Part shown: positions 35,295-43,959 of the stretch, piece after piece
Position numbering within the stretch: the stretch's first letter is position 1
Layout of the letters: the number at the start of each line of letters is the position of its first letter
DNA from: Flavobacterium reichenbachii
GTDB taxonomy: Bacteria > Bacteroidota > Bacteroidia > Flavobacteriales > Flavobacteriaceae
Reading direction: 5' to 3'
DNA: 64,000 nt
Assembly (NCBI RefSeq): GCF_002217435.1
Contig: NZ_MUHF01000007.1
Span: forward strand, 156,950 to 220,949
Position numbers and translations under genes: made by a program
The notes under the pieces: generated by a model
Told to the model about the DNA's origin: nothing
The model's input: the letters and a program-made list of their open reading frames with translations, nothing else
Database searches by the model: none

Positions 35295-36689
35295 ATGACT
35301 AAAAAAAATAAAATACATTTTGAGATTTCGGAGCGGAAAGTACTGCTTTCTGTTTTTGATGCCTTTTTTGTTTTGACGGCCTTGTATGGCGTAAGCATGA
35401 TATTCGATTACCATTATTTTGCTTTTGTCTGGACACACTACTATGCCCCAGTTTTACTTATTGCCTACATTTACATTTTCGGATTCATCTTCGAAATGTA
35501 TAATCTTCAAGTCGCCAGCAATCAATTTCAGATTCTGCGAAACGTAATTTTTACAGTAACAACAACTGTTTCGGTTTTTTTGTTTACCCCTTTTTTGTCG
35601 CCAGAACTTCCTAAACAGCGATTGGTGATTTTTATCTTTTATTCTACAGTACTTTTTATATTACTTCTTTGGCGATTTTTTTATGCCTATTTTCTCGCTT
35701 CTCAGCGTTTTACTCAAAATGTGATTTTAATATGTGATAAAATTCAGGTAGGAGATTTGGTTTTAGGATTAGAAAATGTCGATCCAAATTACAAAATTAT
35801 AGGTTTTGTAAATTCAGATGCTGCTTCAAATGAAAATTCAAAATTTCAATATGTAAAAGAAATTAAAAAAGAGAATTTGGAGGACTTCGTAAGAAAGAAT
35901 AATGTCGCAGAAATTGTCATCGCCTGTCAAAGTACAGATGGAATCACAGCCGATTTATACCAGCATTTACTTCATTTATTAGAAGCAGGAAATATAATCA
36001 GAGAATACACTCAGGTTTACGAAAGTAAAACACAGCGAATCCCGGTTCATTATATTTCAAGAGATTTTTATCGTTTTTTTCCTTTTAGCCGCAGTAATAG
36101 TAATAAGCTGTACTTGAGTTTTGTACGGTTAATAGAGTTTTTACTGTCTGTTACAGGTCTGATGATCTGCGGGCTGTTAATTCCTTTTATAGCTTTCGGA
36201 AATTTTTTAGCAAACAAAGGAAGTTTGTTCTATACGCAGCAGCGCGTTGGAAAGCACGGAGTTGTTTTTGAGATTTATAAGTTTAGAACTATGATCAGCA
36301 ATTCAGAAATTAATGGTGCCGTATTTGCCGCCGCAGACGATAAAAGAATTACCCCATTTGGAAAATTTATGCGCAAATCAAGAATCGATGAGCTTCCTCA
36401 GTTTTTTAATATTTTGAAGGGAGATATGGGAGTTATCGGGCCAAGACCGGAGCGTCCGCATTTTGTTCAGGAAATTGCCAGTATTATGCCGTTTTATGAA
36501 ACACGTCATGTTATTAAACCCGGACTTACAGGCTGGGCGCAGGTAAATTATTCTTATGGAGAATCTATAGACGAAAGCCTCATAAAACTGCAATATGATT
36601 TGTATTACATTAAACACAGAAGTATTTTTCTGGATTTAAGTATTACATTTAAAACGATTACAACAGTTTTATTCTACCGCGGACAATAA
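35295..36689 (+). CDS. WbaP/WcaJ-type undecaprenyl-phosphate glycosylphosphotransferase
   Basis: 464-aa polyisoprenyl-phosphate hexose-1-phosphate transferase. N-terminal four membrane helices (~15-135), a cytoplasmic CoA-binding-like domain (~140-250), a re-entrant helix (~270-300) and the catalytic C-terminal domain with QQRVGKHGVVFEIYKFRTM, SRIDELPQFFNILKGDMGVI, GPRPERP and KPGLTGWAQVN. It starts a lipid-linked glycan with a hexose phosphate such as glucose or galactose. This is a different fold from the WecA-like enzyme at the start of the locus. It ends the + strand locus; the next gene converges on it with one base between stops. Confidence 0.93.
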   Translation: MTKKNKIHFEISERKVLLSVFDAFFVLTALYGVSMIFDYHYFAFVWTHYYAPVLLIAYIYIFGFIFEMYNLQVASNQFQILRNVIFTVTTTVSVFLFTPFLSPELPKQRLVIFIFYSTVLFILLLWRFFYAYFLASQRFTQNVILICDKIQVGDLVLGLENVDPNYKIIGFVNSDAASNENSKFQYVKEIKKENLEDFVRKNNVAEIVIACQSTDGITADLYQHLLHLLEAGNIIREYTQVYESKTQRIPVHYISRDFYRFFPFSRSNSNKLYLSFVRLIEFLLSVTGLMICGLLIPFIAFGNFLANKGSLFYTQQRVGKHGVVFEIYKFRTMISNSEINGAVFAAADDKRITPFGKFMRKSRIDELPQFFNILKGDMGVIGPRPERPHFVQEIASIMPFYETRHVIKPGLTGWAQVNYSYGESIDESLIKLQYDLYYIKHRSIFLDLSITFKTITTVLFYRGQ

Positions 36690-36690
36690 T

Positions 36691-37827
36691 TTATATTATA
36701 ATCGGAATTCGCTTTTTGTTTTGTATTGCAATTCTAACCAAGATTATTCCACTAGTAATTATAAGAGGCAGCGTAATAAAAAAATGCGCCTTGTTAATCA
36801 TAAGTATAAAATAGACCACTAAAAATGTCAAATGTAAAAGAGCAAGTCTATACACTGCTCTTTTATTTTTTAAAATTGAAAAGATAATTAAAAAAAGCAG
36901 CAGCGGACTAAATAGTAAAACATTGTAATTCATCGCCAGTTCATGATGAAGCGAATAAAAACCAACAAAAACAAAAAAGATTCCCATTAAAGTCAAAATT
37001 AAAAGATAAAACTCATTTAATTTTTTATTGTTAATCAAGATTATGGCCAGCAGTATAAAAATGTAAGTAAAAATATTATTCCACCAAGAAAACGGAGTAA
37101 CCTTCTCAAAGTTTAGTAAGGTCTTAGTTTTACCCGTCAAAAGGTGATTGTCAAACGTAGTCTTTTCTAAACTGTTTTTCAATTCAAAAGGTAAAAATAT
37201 TGTGGTTCCTAACTGATCCACTTTTGTTCCGAAAATTATGCTGGTACCCAATTTTTCATAAAAATGCCCATCAAAATAAGGAAATAAAATGGATCGATAG
37301 GTTAGATCTTTATTCTCTTTTTTAACCACTACATCTCCGCCTAAAGTTGAGTTAATTACATCAACCACCATAGAGGTGCAATTTTTATCAATAAATTTAT
37401 AAGTGTAATAACGATCTTCAGAATATAAAGCAGTGTTTAATTTATCAAAAAGCTTTTGTTTAAGATCTTGTGAAAGAAGTAATTCCTGTTCAAAAATGCT
37501 TCTTTTGTCATCAGTATATTCATTTATAAAATCAGGAAAAGAAGCCGCTCCAACAAAATACTGCAAATCACCCTTGGCAAATTTTGCTACAAAGTTAGGT
37601 GTCCTAAAATCAAAATTGCCATAATTGTATACAATATCTATATTATTTCCAGGATCATCTACCCGAATAGCGGTATGTCCAAAAAAACTATAAGATTCGT
37701 TACCAAGTCCGCAGGTTAGAATACTTATTTTGGCCTCTTTGGATAAAGGTAAACTTTGACCAAATCCAATAAAGCTTATTAAGAATAGTAAACTAAAAAC
37801 GGTTCTTTTGAAAATGACATTTTTCAT
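36691..37827 (-). CDS. DUF4105 (Lnb N-terminal-like) exported membrane protein
   Basis: 378 aa. A signal peptide (~1-23, ending GFGQS) precedes a periplasmic DUF4105 domain: SILTCGLGNESYSFFGHTAIR with a Cys/His pair, VYNYGNFDFRTPNFVAKFAKG, and YTYKFIDKNCTSMVVDVIN (Cys, possibly the nucleophile of an NlpC/P60-like fold). The C-terminal ~120 residues contain four to five hydrophobic helices. Function unproven; related domains occur in envelope-processing proteins. The gene probably shares a transcript with the PorV/PorQ gene 39 bp upstream. Confidence 0.82.
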   Translation of the reverse strand: MKNVIFKRTVFSLLFLISFIGFGQSLPLSKEAKISILTCGLGNESYSFFGHTAIRVDDPGNNIDIVYNYGNFDFRTPNFVAKFAKGDLQYFVGAASFPDFINEYTDDKRSIFEQELLLSQDLKQKLFDKLNTALYSEDRYYTYKFIDKNCTSMVVDVINSTLGGDVVVKKENKDLTYRSILFPYFDGHFYEKLGTSIIFGTKVDQLGTTIFLPFELKNSLEKTTFDNHLLTGKTKTLLNFEKVTPFSWWNNIFTYIFILLAIILINNKKLNEFYLLILTLMGIFFVFVGFYSLHHELAMNYNVLLFSPLLLFLIIFSILKNKRAVYRLALLHLTFLVVYFILMINKAHFFITLPLIITSGIILVRIAIQNKKRIPIII

Positions 37828-37866
37828 GATCTAAAATTTTAAAAAAAAATATTGGTTTTGTAATGG

Positions 37867-38934
37867 TTATCTAAAAATACCTAAATCTACTTTTATAGAA
37901 AAAATATTAGAATATAAAGCAGTACTTTGATTTCCTAAGTCTGTTAAAGCATAATCTACCTGAACACCTTTATATTTAAAACCCAATCCGATATTGGGCT
38001 GAAAACTTAGTTTTTCTGTATTATCTAATTGCGTAACATTCTGAAAATTTCCTGCTCCTGCTCTTAAAAATACCAAATCAGTATATCCAAATTCAAAACC
38101 AACTGCGGGATCAATACTCACTATTTTAGATGAAATAATATCATTAGTCTGCTCAAAACGCATGTTTAGATTTGTAGCGATCAAAAGGCTGTAATCATTA
38201 TGAAATTCAATCATCTTTGAAACTCCCAATTGGGCTTTTGGCAGTGTAATTTCGGTGCTTTCCGGCAGTTCATTATTTTCTCCGGGAATTGCATTGGCGA
38301 TTTTTTCATACTCTTCTTCGTCAATATTCCAAACATTATATGTTGTTGTAATATCTCGGAGCATCAATCCGAACTTCCAGTCATTTCTCTCAAACTGAAG
38401 TCCAAGATCAAAACCAAATCCCCAGGAATTAGCAAATTTACCAATTACGCGTCGTATTATTTTTGCATTTACTCCATATTGAAATCCTTCAACAGGCAGC
38501 TTTCTGGCATAAGAAAAAGTAAATCCATAATCTGCAGTTGAGAATAATTTAATGCGGTTATAATCTATATTTCCCTGGCTGTCGATCAATTGTGTGGTAT
38601 CCATAATATCATCAACCCCAAAACGAATCATCGATATTCCCCAGGCACTTCTGTCGTCAATCGGGCTTGCATATCCAATAAAATCATATTGAGCAATATT
38701 GGCAAAATAATTGGCATGCATTAAAGAGATTTGATGATCTTCTAGTTTTGTTAATCCTGCAGGATTCCAATAAACGGCATTTACATCATCTGTAGAGGCA
38801 GTCACTGCACTCGACATTCCCAGTGCAGCAGCGTCAACTCCAATATTCATAAATTCATTCGAATATTTTCGAATAGTTTGCGCATACTGTGAGGTAAAGC
38901 TCCAAAATAATAAAAAGACAAAGATTTTCTTCAA
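37867..38934 (-). CDS. PorV/PorQ-family outer-membrane beta-barrel protein
   Basis: 355 aa with a signal peptide cut around SQYAQT. The N-terminal barrel motif NIGVDAAALGMSSAVTASTD and VYWNPAGLTKLE are the signature of the PorV/PorQ (FadL-like) proteins of Bacteroidota. PorV itself shuttles type IX secretion cargo at the outer membrane; this shorter relative resembles the PorV2-type paralogues. Alternating hydrophobic beta strands run to the C-terminal VDLGIFR. Whether it serves type IX secretion is inferred from family only. A candidate promoter lies ~42 bases upstream. Confidence 0.83.
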   Translation of the reverse strand: MKKIFVFLLFWSFTSQYAQTIRKYSNEFMNIGVDAAALGMSSAVTASTDDVNAVYWNPAGLTKLEDHQISLMHANYFANIAQYDFIGYASPIDDRSAWGISMIRFGVDDIMDTTQLIDSQGNIDYNRIKLFSTADYGFTFSYARKLPVEGFQYGVNAKIIRRVIGKFANSWGFGFDLGLQFERNDWKFGLMLRDITTTYNVWNIDEEEYEKIANAIPGENNELPESTEITLPKAQLGVSKMIEFHNDYSLLIATNLNMRFEQTNDIISSKIVSIDPAVGFEFGYTDLVFLRAGAGNFQNVTQLDNTEKLSFQPNIGLGFKYKGVQVDYALTDLGNQSTALYSNIFSIKVDLGIFR

Positions 38935-38975
38935 CGGATAGATTTTAGCAGATCGAGGCCTGTTTTAATTTTTAT

Positions 38976-38983
38976 CAAAAATA
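38976..38983 (-). promoter_or_regulatory. Candidate -7 box for the PorV/PorQ gene
   Basis: On the minus strand the sequence reads TATTTTTG, matching TAnnTTTG. It would place the transcript start about 35 bases before the ATG. No matching -33 box was found. Confidence 0.4.
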
Positions 38984-39088
38984 TAATATTTTACGGATCT
39001 AATTTGTTCCTTTTGAGAAATATTGCGAAAGAAAGAATTTCAAATAAAAAACTCTTTTAAAAACTTATTTTAGATGCGGTTATTATGC

Positions 39089-39096
39089 TAAATTTG
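39089..39096 (+). promoter_or_regulatory. Candidate -7 box for pssA
   Basis: TAAATTTG matches TAnnTTTG and sits 30 bases before the ATG. A T-rich tract (TTTT, 18 bases upstream) is in place of a clean TTTG -33 box. Confidence 0.5.
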
Positions 39097-39126
39097 TTGC
39101 TTACCATTATCAAATTAATTTAAAAG

Positions 39127-39837
39127 ATGAATATTAAAAAACACATTCCTAATCTAATCACATTAATAAACCTTTTTTGTGGCTGTATCGCAGTAGTTTA
39201 TATTTCTGAAGCCAATTATTTAATGGCTTTTTACATGGTATGCTTAGGAATTTTTTTCGATTTTTTTGATGGTTTTTTTGCCCGAATTTTCAAAGTGTCC
39301 AGTCCGCTTGGGTTGCAGTTAGATTCTCTAGCAGATATGGTAACCAGCGGAGTTGCTCCGGGTTATGTTATGTACACTTTGTTTTCAAACAGTGCACATG
39401 AATTAGGAACACATCCATTTATTCCTTTTTTAGGTTTTATTATAACATTGGGTTCTTGTTACCGTTTGGCAAATTTTAATATCGATACGCGTCAAACCGA
39501 TTCTTTTATTGGTTTGCCGACACCTGCAAATTCACTTTTCATTTTAAGTCTGCCTCTGGTAATAGAGTTTTCAGATTCTTTAATAGTTTTAGAAATTTTA
39601 ACCAACCAATGGGTTTTACTTCTTATTACGCTATTCAGTGCTTATATTTTAAATGCAGAAATTCCACTATTTTCATTAAAAGTAAAGAAATTTAACTTCA
39701 AAGATAATGCACTTCAAATGTCATTTTTACTGATTTCTTTTGTTTTGCTGATTTTACTTCAATACATGGCTATACCTGTAATTATCATTTTTTATGTTTT
39801 GTTGTCGGTTGTAAATAATGTGTTTTTCAAAAAGTAG
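39127..39837 (+). CDS. pssA: CDP-diacylglycerol-serine O-phosphatidyltransferase
   Basis: 236-aa membrane enzyme of the CDP-alcohol phosphotransferase family; makes phosphatidylserine, precursor of phosphatidylethanolamine. The exact family motif D-G-x2-A-R-x8-G-x3-D-x3-D is present (DGFFARIFKVSSPLGLQLDS followed by LAD, ~46-68). The N-terminus KHIPNLITLINLFCGC and about eight hydrophobic segments match the PssA subgroup. It is followed 10 bp later by a lysozyme-like gene. Confidence 0.93.
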   Translation: MNIKKHIPNLITLINLFCGCIAVVYISEANYLMAFYMVCLGIFFDFFDGFFARIFKVSSPLGLQLDSLADMVTSGVAPGYVMYTLFSNSAHELGTHPFIPFLGFIITLGSCYRLANFNIDTRQTDSFIGLPTPANSLFILSLPLVIEFSDSLIVLEILTNQWVLLLITLFSAYILNAEIPLFSLKVKKFNFKDNALQMSFLLISFVLLILLQYMAIPVIIIFYVLLSVVNNVFFKK

Positions 39838-39847
39838 TTTTATTTGA

Positions 39848-40699
39848 ATGGGAAGAAAGACAACTTATCGTAAAACTGTTTCAAAGAAGTCCGGCTGGTC
39901 ACTGTTCGGCCGAATGCTGCGTTTCCTTTGTTTGTCAATTTTAGCATTGCTTTTTATTGCGGGTGTCTATCATTACCGCCGTGGATTAGCCTATTATTTA
40001 GGTTTTAAAGCTAACAAAATTTCAGAAAAAGAAGCAGAAGATAAACGTCTTTCTGATGTGCGAAATTTTCAGGTTCTGGCAAAACATGAAGGGAAATCTA
40101 TAGGTTTGGATGTTTCAGAATATCAAGGAAAAATCAGCTGGTCTTATGTTGATACTTTAGAGCAAAAATACCCAATAGATTTTGTATTTATTAGAGCTAC
40201 TATTGGAAGAGATAGAAAGGATTATCAGTTTAAGCGAAATTGGATCGGTGCTAAAGAAAATAAAATGATTCGAGGCGCTTATCATTATTATCGTCCAAAC
40301 GAAAATTCGATAGAACAGGCGAACCTTTTTATTGAAACAGTAAAATTAGAAAAAGGAGATCTGCCTCCGGTTTTGGATATCGAGAGATTACCAAAAAATC
40401 AGTCAATAGACAGTTTAAAGAAAGGTTTAAAACGCTGGCTTCTCAAAGTAGAAAATCATTATAAAGTGCGCCCGATAATTTATACTGGGGAAAGATATTA
40501 TTCGGATTTCTTAAAAGATGAATTCGGAGAATATTTGTTCTGGATAGCCAATTATAATTTTTACAGAGAAAAAATTGAAGACGACTGGCTGTTTTGGCAG
40601 TTTACAGAAAAAGCTACTGTTCCTGGAATTAAACATAATGTAGATGTGAATATTTATAACGGAGATTTACAGCAATTGCAGTTTATTACGGTTGACTAG
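39848..40699 (+). CDS. Glycoside hydrolase family 25 lysozyme-like protein, membrane-anchored
   Basis: 283 aa. A basic N-terminus (RKTTYRKTVSKKSGW) and one membrane segment (~24-42) tether a GH25 muramidase domain. The fold begins SIGLDVSEYQGKISW (catalytic-site Asp), continues with VFIRATIGRD and GAYHYYRPNEN, and has the acid pair in PPVLDIERL. WIANYNFY and LFWQFTEKATVPGI close the barrel. It probably cleaves peptidoglycan in the periplasm. Gene follows pssA by 10 bp and ends near a bidirectional terminator. Confidence 0.88.
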   Translation: MGRKTTYRKTVSKKSGWSLFGRMLRFLCLSILALLFIAGVYHYRRGLAYYLGFKANKISEKEAEDKRLSDVRNFQVLAKHEGKSIGLDVSEYQGKISWSYVDTLEQKYPIDFVFIRATIGRDRKDYQFKRNWIGAKENKMIRGAYHYYRPNENSIEQANLFIETVKLEKGDLPPVLDIERLPKNQSIDSLKKGLKRWLLKVENHYKVRPIIYTGERYYSDFLKDEFGEYLFWIANYNFYREKIEDDWLFWQFTEKATVPGIKHNVDVNIYNGDLQQLQFITVD

Positions 40700-40732
40700 A
40701 ATATTTTGTAAAAAGCTAAAGGGTAAAAGAAA

Positions 40733-40771
40733 AAATGGTAAAAAGTAATTCAAATTTACTTTTTACCATTT
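40733..40771. terminator. Bidirectional terminator between the GH25 gene and lptB
   Basis: A 16-bp perfect stem (AAATGGTAAAAAGTAA, 40733-40748, with its complement 40756-40771) encloses a 7-base loop. It is flanked by A-rich sequence on the left and T-rich on the right, so it can end transcripts from both convergent genes. Confidence 0.75.
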
Positions 40772-40783
40772 ATATATTAAATT

Positions 40784-41524
40784 CTAAAATTCAAGTTTCT
40801 TCTTGCGGAGCTCAAAATTCTGCCCCAGATAAACACGGCGAACCATTTCGTCTTCGACCAGTTCTTCTGGGATTCCTGCTTTAAGAATTCCTCCTTCAAA
40901 CATTAAATAGGTCTTGTCGGTAATTGCCAGAGTTTCCTGAACGTTGTGATCGGTTATTAGAATTCCGATATTTTTGTTCTTTAATTGAGCAACAATTCTC
41001 TGAATATCCTCTACTGCAACAGGGTCAACTCCTGCAAAAGGCTCATCTAGTAAGATGAATTTTGGGTCTGTAGCCAGCGCACGCGCAATTTCGGTACGAC
41101 GGCGTTCTCCTCCAGAAAGTAAATCTCCTCGGTTAGTACGAATGTGTTCTAAGCTGAATTCTTCAATTAAACTTTCCATTTTTGCAATTTGAGCTTCTTT
41201 AGAAAGTTTAGTTAATTGTAAAACACTCAGAATGTTATCTTCAATGCTTAATTTTCTAAAAACAGAAGCTTCCTGTGCCAAATAACCAATTCCTTCTTGT
41301 GCACGCTTGTACATGGGATAATCGGTTATGTTTAAATCATCAAGATAGATATTTCCCTGATTTGGTTTTACCAATCCAACAATCATATAAAAAGAAGTTG
41401 TTTTTCCGGCACCATTTGGCCCTAAAAGTCCAACGATTTCTCCTTGGTTAACTTCTACAGAAATTCCTTTTACAACACTTCTTCCTTTATAGGTTTTGAT
41501 TAAATTATCGGCTCTTAGCTTCAT
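40784..41524 (-). CDS. lptB: LPS export ABC transporter ATPase
   Basis: 246 aa, the ATPase that drives LptFG to extract LPS from the inner membrane. Walker A is GLLGPNGAGKTTSFYMI (~32-48), signature LLSGGERRRTEIARAL, Walker B FILLDEPFAGVDPVAVEDIQ, switch His in ITDHNVQETL. The strict GVDPVAV wording distinguishes LptB from general ABC ATPases. It is the last gene of a - strand group after kdsD, tatC and an AhpD-like gene, separated by a 222-bp repeat-containing gap. It would act with the polysaccharide locus in building LPS. Confidence 0.93.
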   Translation of the reverse strand: MKLRADNLIKTYKGRSVVKGISVEVNQGEIVGLLGPNGAGKTTSFYMIVGLVKPNQGNIYLDDLNITDYPMYKRAQEGIGYLAQEASVFRKLSIEDNILSVLQLTKLSKEAQIAKMESLIEEFSLEHIRTNRGDLLSGGERRRTEIARALATDPKFILLDEPFAGVDPVAVEDIQRIVAQLKNKNIGILITDHNVQETLAITDKTYLMFEGGILKAGIPEELVEDEMVRRVYLGQNFELRKKKLEF

Positions 41525-41530
41525 TTAGTT

Positions 41531-41753
41531 CAATTAGATAATTAGATAATTAGAAAATGAGATAATTGAAAAACAAACTCACTATTCAATTTTATAATTT
41601 GATTTGAAAGGCAAAATAAATGTAAAATAATCAATCCGATAAATCAATTAACAAATTATTGCGTTTTCAAAATTTAGATTTGTGCTTAAGAATTAAATAA
41701 TTAGAGCATTTCGAGAAATTATCTAATTATCAAATTGACACATTTTCTAATTA
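41531..41753. repeat. AT-rich direct and inverted repeats between lptB and the AhpD-like gene
   Basis: Near the left end the unit AATTAGAT occurs in tandem (41532-41551). Two longer arms are inverted near the right end: ATAATTAGATAATT (41538-41551) with 41717-41730, and TAATTAGAAAATG (41547-41559) with 41741-41753. The second right arm covers the stop of the neighbouring gene. No open frame is seen in the gap. The low-complexity sequence may be a flavobacterial intergenic repeat. Confidence 0.55.
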
Positions 41754-42100
41754 GCAGCTTCCTCTTCAAGGGCTTCCCAAAATTCGTAAGCTCTTCTTAA
41801 ATGCGGAATAACAATTGTTCCTCCAACAAGAGTTGCAATTCCCATAGCTTCCATCATTTCTTCTTTGGTAACTCCTTCTTTGTGGCTGGTTTCTAAGTGA
41901 TATTTTACACAGTCATCACAACGCAGCACTGCAGATGCTACTAATCCTAAAAGTTCTTTTGTTTTTACATCAAGAGCTCCGGGTGCATAAGCGTTAGTAT
42001 CAAGATTAAAAATTCTCTTTACAATCTTGTTGTTGTCAGCTAGTAATTTTTCGTTCATTTTAGAACGATAGTCGTTAAATTCTTGAATGATATCAGACAT
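41747..42100 (-). CDS. Carboxymuconolactone decarboxylase/AhpD-family protein
   Basis: 117 aa, all-helical. The motif RCDDCVKYHLETSHKEG (CxxC...H) is the AhpD-type redox site, suggesting a thiol-dependent peroxidase-linked or disulphide-reducing role. LGLVASAVLRCDDC and EEMMEAMGIATLVGG match the family. The gene overlaps tatC by 8 bp and so is translationally coupled to it, a frequent neighbourhood in Flavobacteria whose reason is unknown. Substrate not evident. Confidence 0.87.
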   Translation of the reverse strand: MSDIIQEFNDYRSKMNEKLLADNNKIVKRIFNLDTNAYAPGALDVKTKELLGLVASAVLRCDDCVKYHLETSHKEGVTKEEMMEAMGIATLVGGTIVIPHLRRAYEFWEALEEEAAN

Positions 42101-42908
42101 TTTCTTTCATTTTATTTTTATAAACAATCTTTGCGATCAGAATACTTACTTCATATATAATTAGCATTGGTATTGCAACAATGGTTTGACTCACAACATC
42201 TGGAGGTGTTACAATTGCAGCGATAATCAAAATAATTATTACGGCATATTTCCAATATTTCCTTAAAAAAACAGGAGTTACAAGTCCTAATTTGGTTAAG
42301 AAATAAATAGCGATTGGCAGTTCAAAAAATATGGCGCTGCCTAATACACTTGTTTTTACCATTCCCATATAAGACTCCAGTGTAAATTGGTTTTTTACGA
42401 CATCACTCACAGAGAAGGTTGCAACGAAATTTACAGACATCGGAATTACAATGAAATACCCAAATAATACTCCCAAAAAGAAAAGCAGGGAAGAGGTGAA
42501 GATAAAAACTTTTGCATTTTTACGTTCTTTCTCATATAAAGCAGGGCTGATAAATTTCCAGATTTCCCATAATATATAAGGAAAACTTAGAATAAAACCG
42601 GCCAGAATACACATCCATACAAAGATGTTTACCTGTCCTTCCATTTCTGTGTTTTGAATAATAAAATTCAGCTCGGTAATACAAATGCTGTCTGCAAAAC
42701 CCAATTGGTGCGATAAATCACAGAACCATACATAAGTAAAAAATGTGGGTCTTATTGGCCCTAAAATAATTTGATCAAATAAATAATCACTAACAAAATA
42801 AGTAACAAATGCCATAATGCATATTGCAATTGTACTTCTAACTAATAACCATCTTAATTCTTCAAGATGATCTAAAAATGACATCTCGCCAAGGTTTTTT
42901 TTTGCCAT
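42093..42908 (-). CDS. tatC: Twin-arginine translocase subunit TatC
   Basis: 271 aa with six membrane helices. TatC binds the twin-arginine signal and forms the translocase core with TatA. The N-terminal MSFLDHLEELRWLLVRS is the family signature; FILSFPYILWEIWKFISPAL and YEKERK follow the second helix, and the last helices contain the VTPPDVVSQTIVAIPML segment. Bacteroidota TatC proteins have the longer first periplasmic loop seen here (~45-85). It starts at the base where kdsD ends. Confidence 0.94.
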   Translation of the reverse strand: MAKKNLGEMSFLDHLEELRWLLVRSTIAICIMAFVTYFVSDYLFDQIILGPIRPTFFTYVWFCDLSHQLGFADSICITELNFIIQNTEMEGQVNIFVWMCILAGFILSFPYILWEIWKFISPALYEKERKNAKVFIFTSSLLFFLGVLFGYFIVIPMSVNFVATFSVSDVVKNQFTLESYMGMVKTSVLGSAIFFELPIAIYFLTKLGLVTPVFLRKYWKYAVIIILIIAAIVTPPDVVSQTIVAIPMLIIYEVSILIAKIVYKNKMKENV

Positions 42909-43873
42909 TATACTATTCCTTCTTTTAAAATGTCATGTAAATGTAATACTCCTTTGTACTCTCCGTTATCTGAAACGATAAGTTGTGTTATCGCAAAATC
43001 TTCTAAAATATTTAAAGCATCAACTGCCATAGTTTCTGAAGATACTGATTTAGGATTTTTTGACATAATATCTCTTGCAGTTAAGTCAGCAATAGTATCT
43101 ACGTCATTTAGCATTCTTCGGATGTCTCCATCGGTAATAATACCAATGATTTTGTTGTTTTCTATCACAGCAGTTACGCCCAGCCTTTTTTCAGAGATCT
43201 CAAAAATAACCTTTTTTACTGAAGTTTCAGGTGAAACCATAGGTTTTAAAGAGTGTTCGATCATATCTTTTACACGAAGCAAAAGTTTTTTTCCTAAAGC
43301 GCCTCCCGGATGATAAACTGCAAAATCTTCAGGTTTAAAATCACGCATTTCCATTAAGCAAACTGCAAGGGCATCACCCATTACAAGCTGAGCAGTAGTA
43401 CTGTTTGTAGGAGCCAGGTTTATTGGGCATGCCTCCATGTCTACTGTGGTATTAAGTATGTAATCTGAACCTTTTGCCAAAAAAGAAGTTACATTTCCTG
43501 TTATGGCAATTAATGTGTTTCCAAAACGTTTTAGTAAGGGAACTAAAACTTTTATTTCGGGACTGTTGCCGCTTTTTGAAATGCAGATTATAATGTCATC
43601 ATTTTGAATCATTCCCAAATCACCATGAATAGCTTCTGACGCGTGCAGGAACATAGATGGTGTTCCGGTGGAGTTAAAAGTAGCTACCATTTTCTGAGCA
43701 ATAATGGCACTTTTTCCAATGCCTGTAACGATCAGGCGACCTTTGGTTTCGTAAATTCGTTGAACTGCTTCGGAGAAATTTTCGTCCAGAAAATCAATTA
43801 GTTTTGTAATTGCTTCACTTTCAGAGAGTATTGTTTTTTTTGCTATTGCTAATATATTTTCTTTCGTGATCAA
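42908..43873 (-). CDS. kdsD: D-arabinose-5-phosphate isomerase (KdsD/KpsF/GutQ family)
   Basis: 321 aa from the chosen TTG. Interconverts ribulose-5-phosphate and arabinose-5-phosphate, first step toward Kdo for LPS. An SIS domain (GRLIVTGIGKSAIIAQKMV, then FLHASEAIHGDLGMI, ICISKSGNSPEIKVL) precedes two CBS domains (~205-320; RLGVTAVIENNKIIGIITDG). A longer frame starts with ATG 96 bases upstream, but that overlaps recQ and starts upstream of a TAAATTTG promoter box. The TTG gives the N-terminus ITKENILAIAKKTI and is preferred. It heads the kdsD-tatC-ahpD-like group. Confidence 0.88.
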   Translation of the reverse strand: MITKENILAIAKKTILSESEAITKLIDFLDENFSEAVQRIYETKGRLIVTGIGKSAIIAQKMVATFNSTGTPSMFLHASEAIHGDLGMIQNDDIIICISKSGNSPEIKVLVPLLKRFGNTLIAITGNVTSFLAKGSDYILNTTVDMEACPINLAPTNSTTAQLVMGDALAVCLMEMRDFKPEDFAVYHPGGALGKKLLLRVKDMIEHSLKPMVSPETSVKKVIFEISEKRLGVTAVIENNKIIGIITDGDIRRMLNDVDTIADLTARDIMSKNPKSVSSETMAVDALNILEDFAITQLIVSDNGEYKGVLHLHDILKEGIV

Positions 43874-43927
43874 AACAGAATATTTAAAATTTGTATGTAT
43901 AAAAGAAAGTTGTATCTTTATGTGTTG

Positions 43928-43935
43928 CAAATTTA
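43928..43935 (-). promoter_or_regulatory. Candidate -7 box for the kdsD group
   Basis: The minus strand reads TAAATTTG, a full TAnnTTTG match, with CTTT 19 bases upstream resembling the -33 box. The transcript would start ~48 bases before the TTG start, which argues against the longer kdsD frame. Confidence 0.5.
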
Positions 43936-43959
43936 TACAAATTACCATTAATATAAAGA

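Noticed and set aside
16793..36689. Possible phage or defence island because of many unidentified genes
   Set aside because: Nearly every gene has glycosyltransferase, sugar-nucleotide or acyltransferase features; no integrase, nuclease, toxin or tail genes are present.
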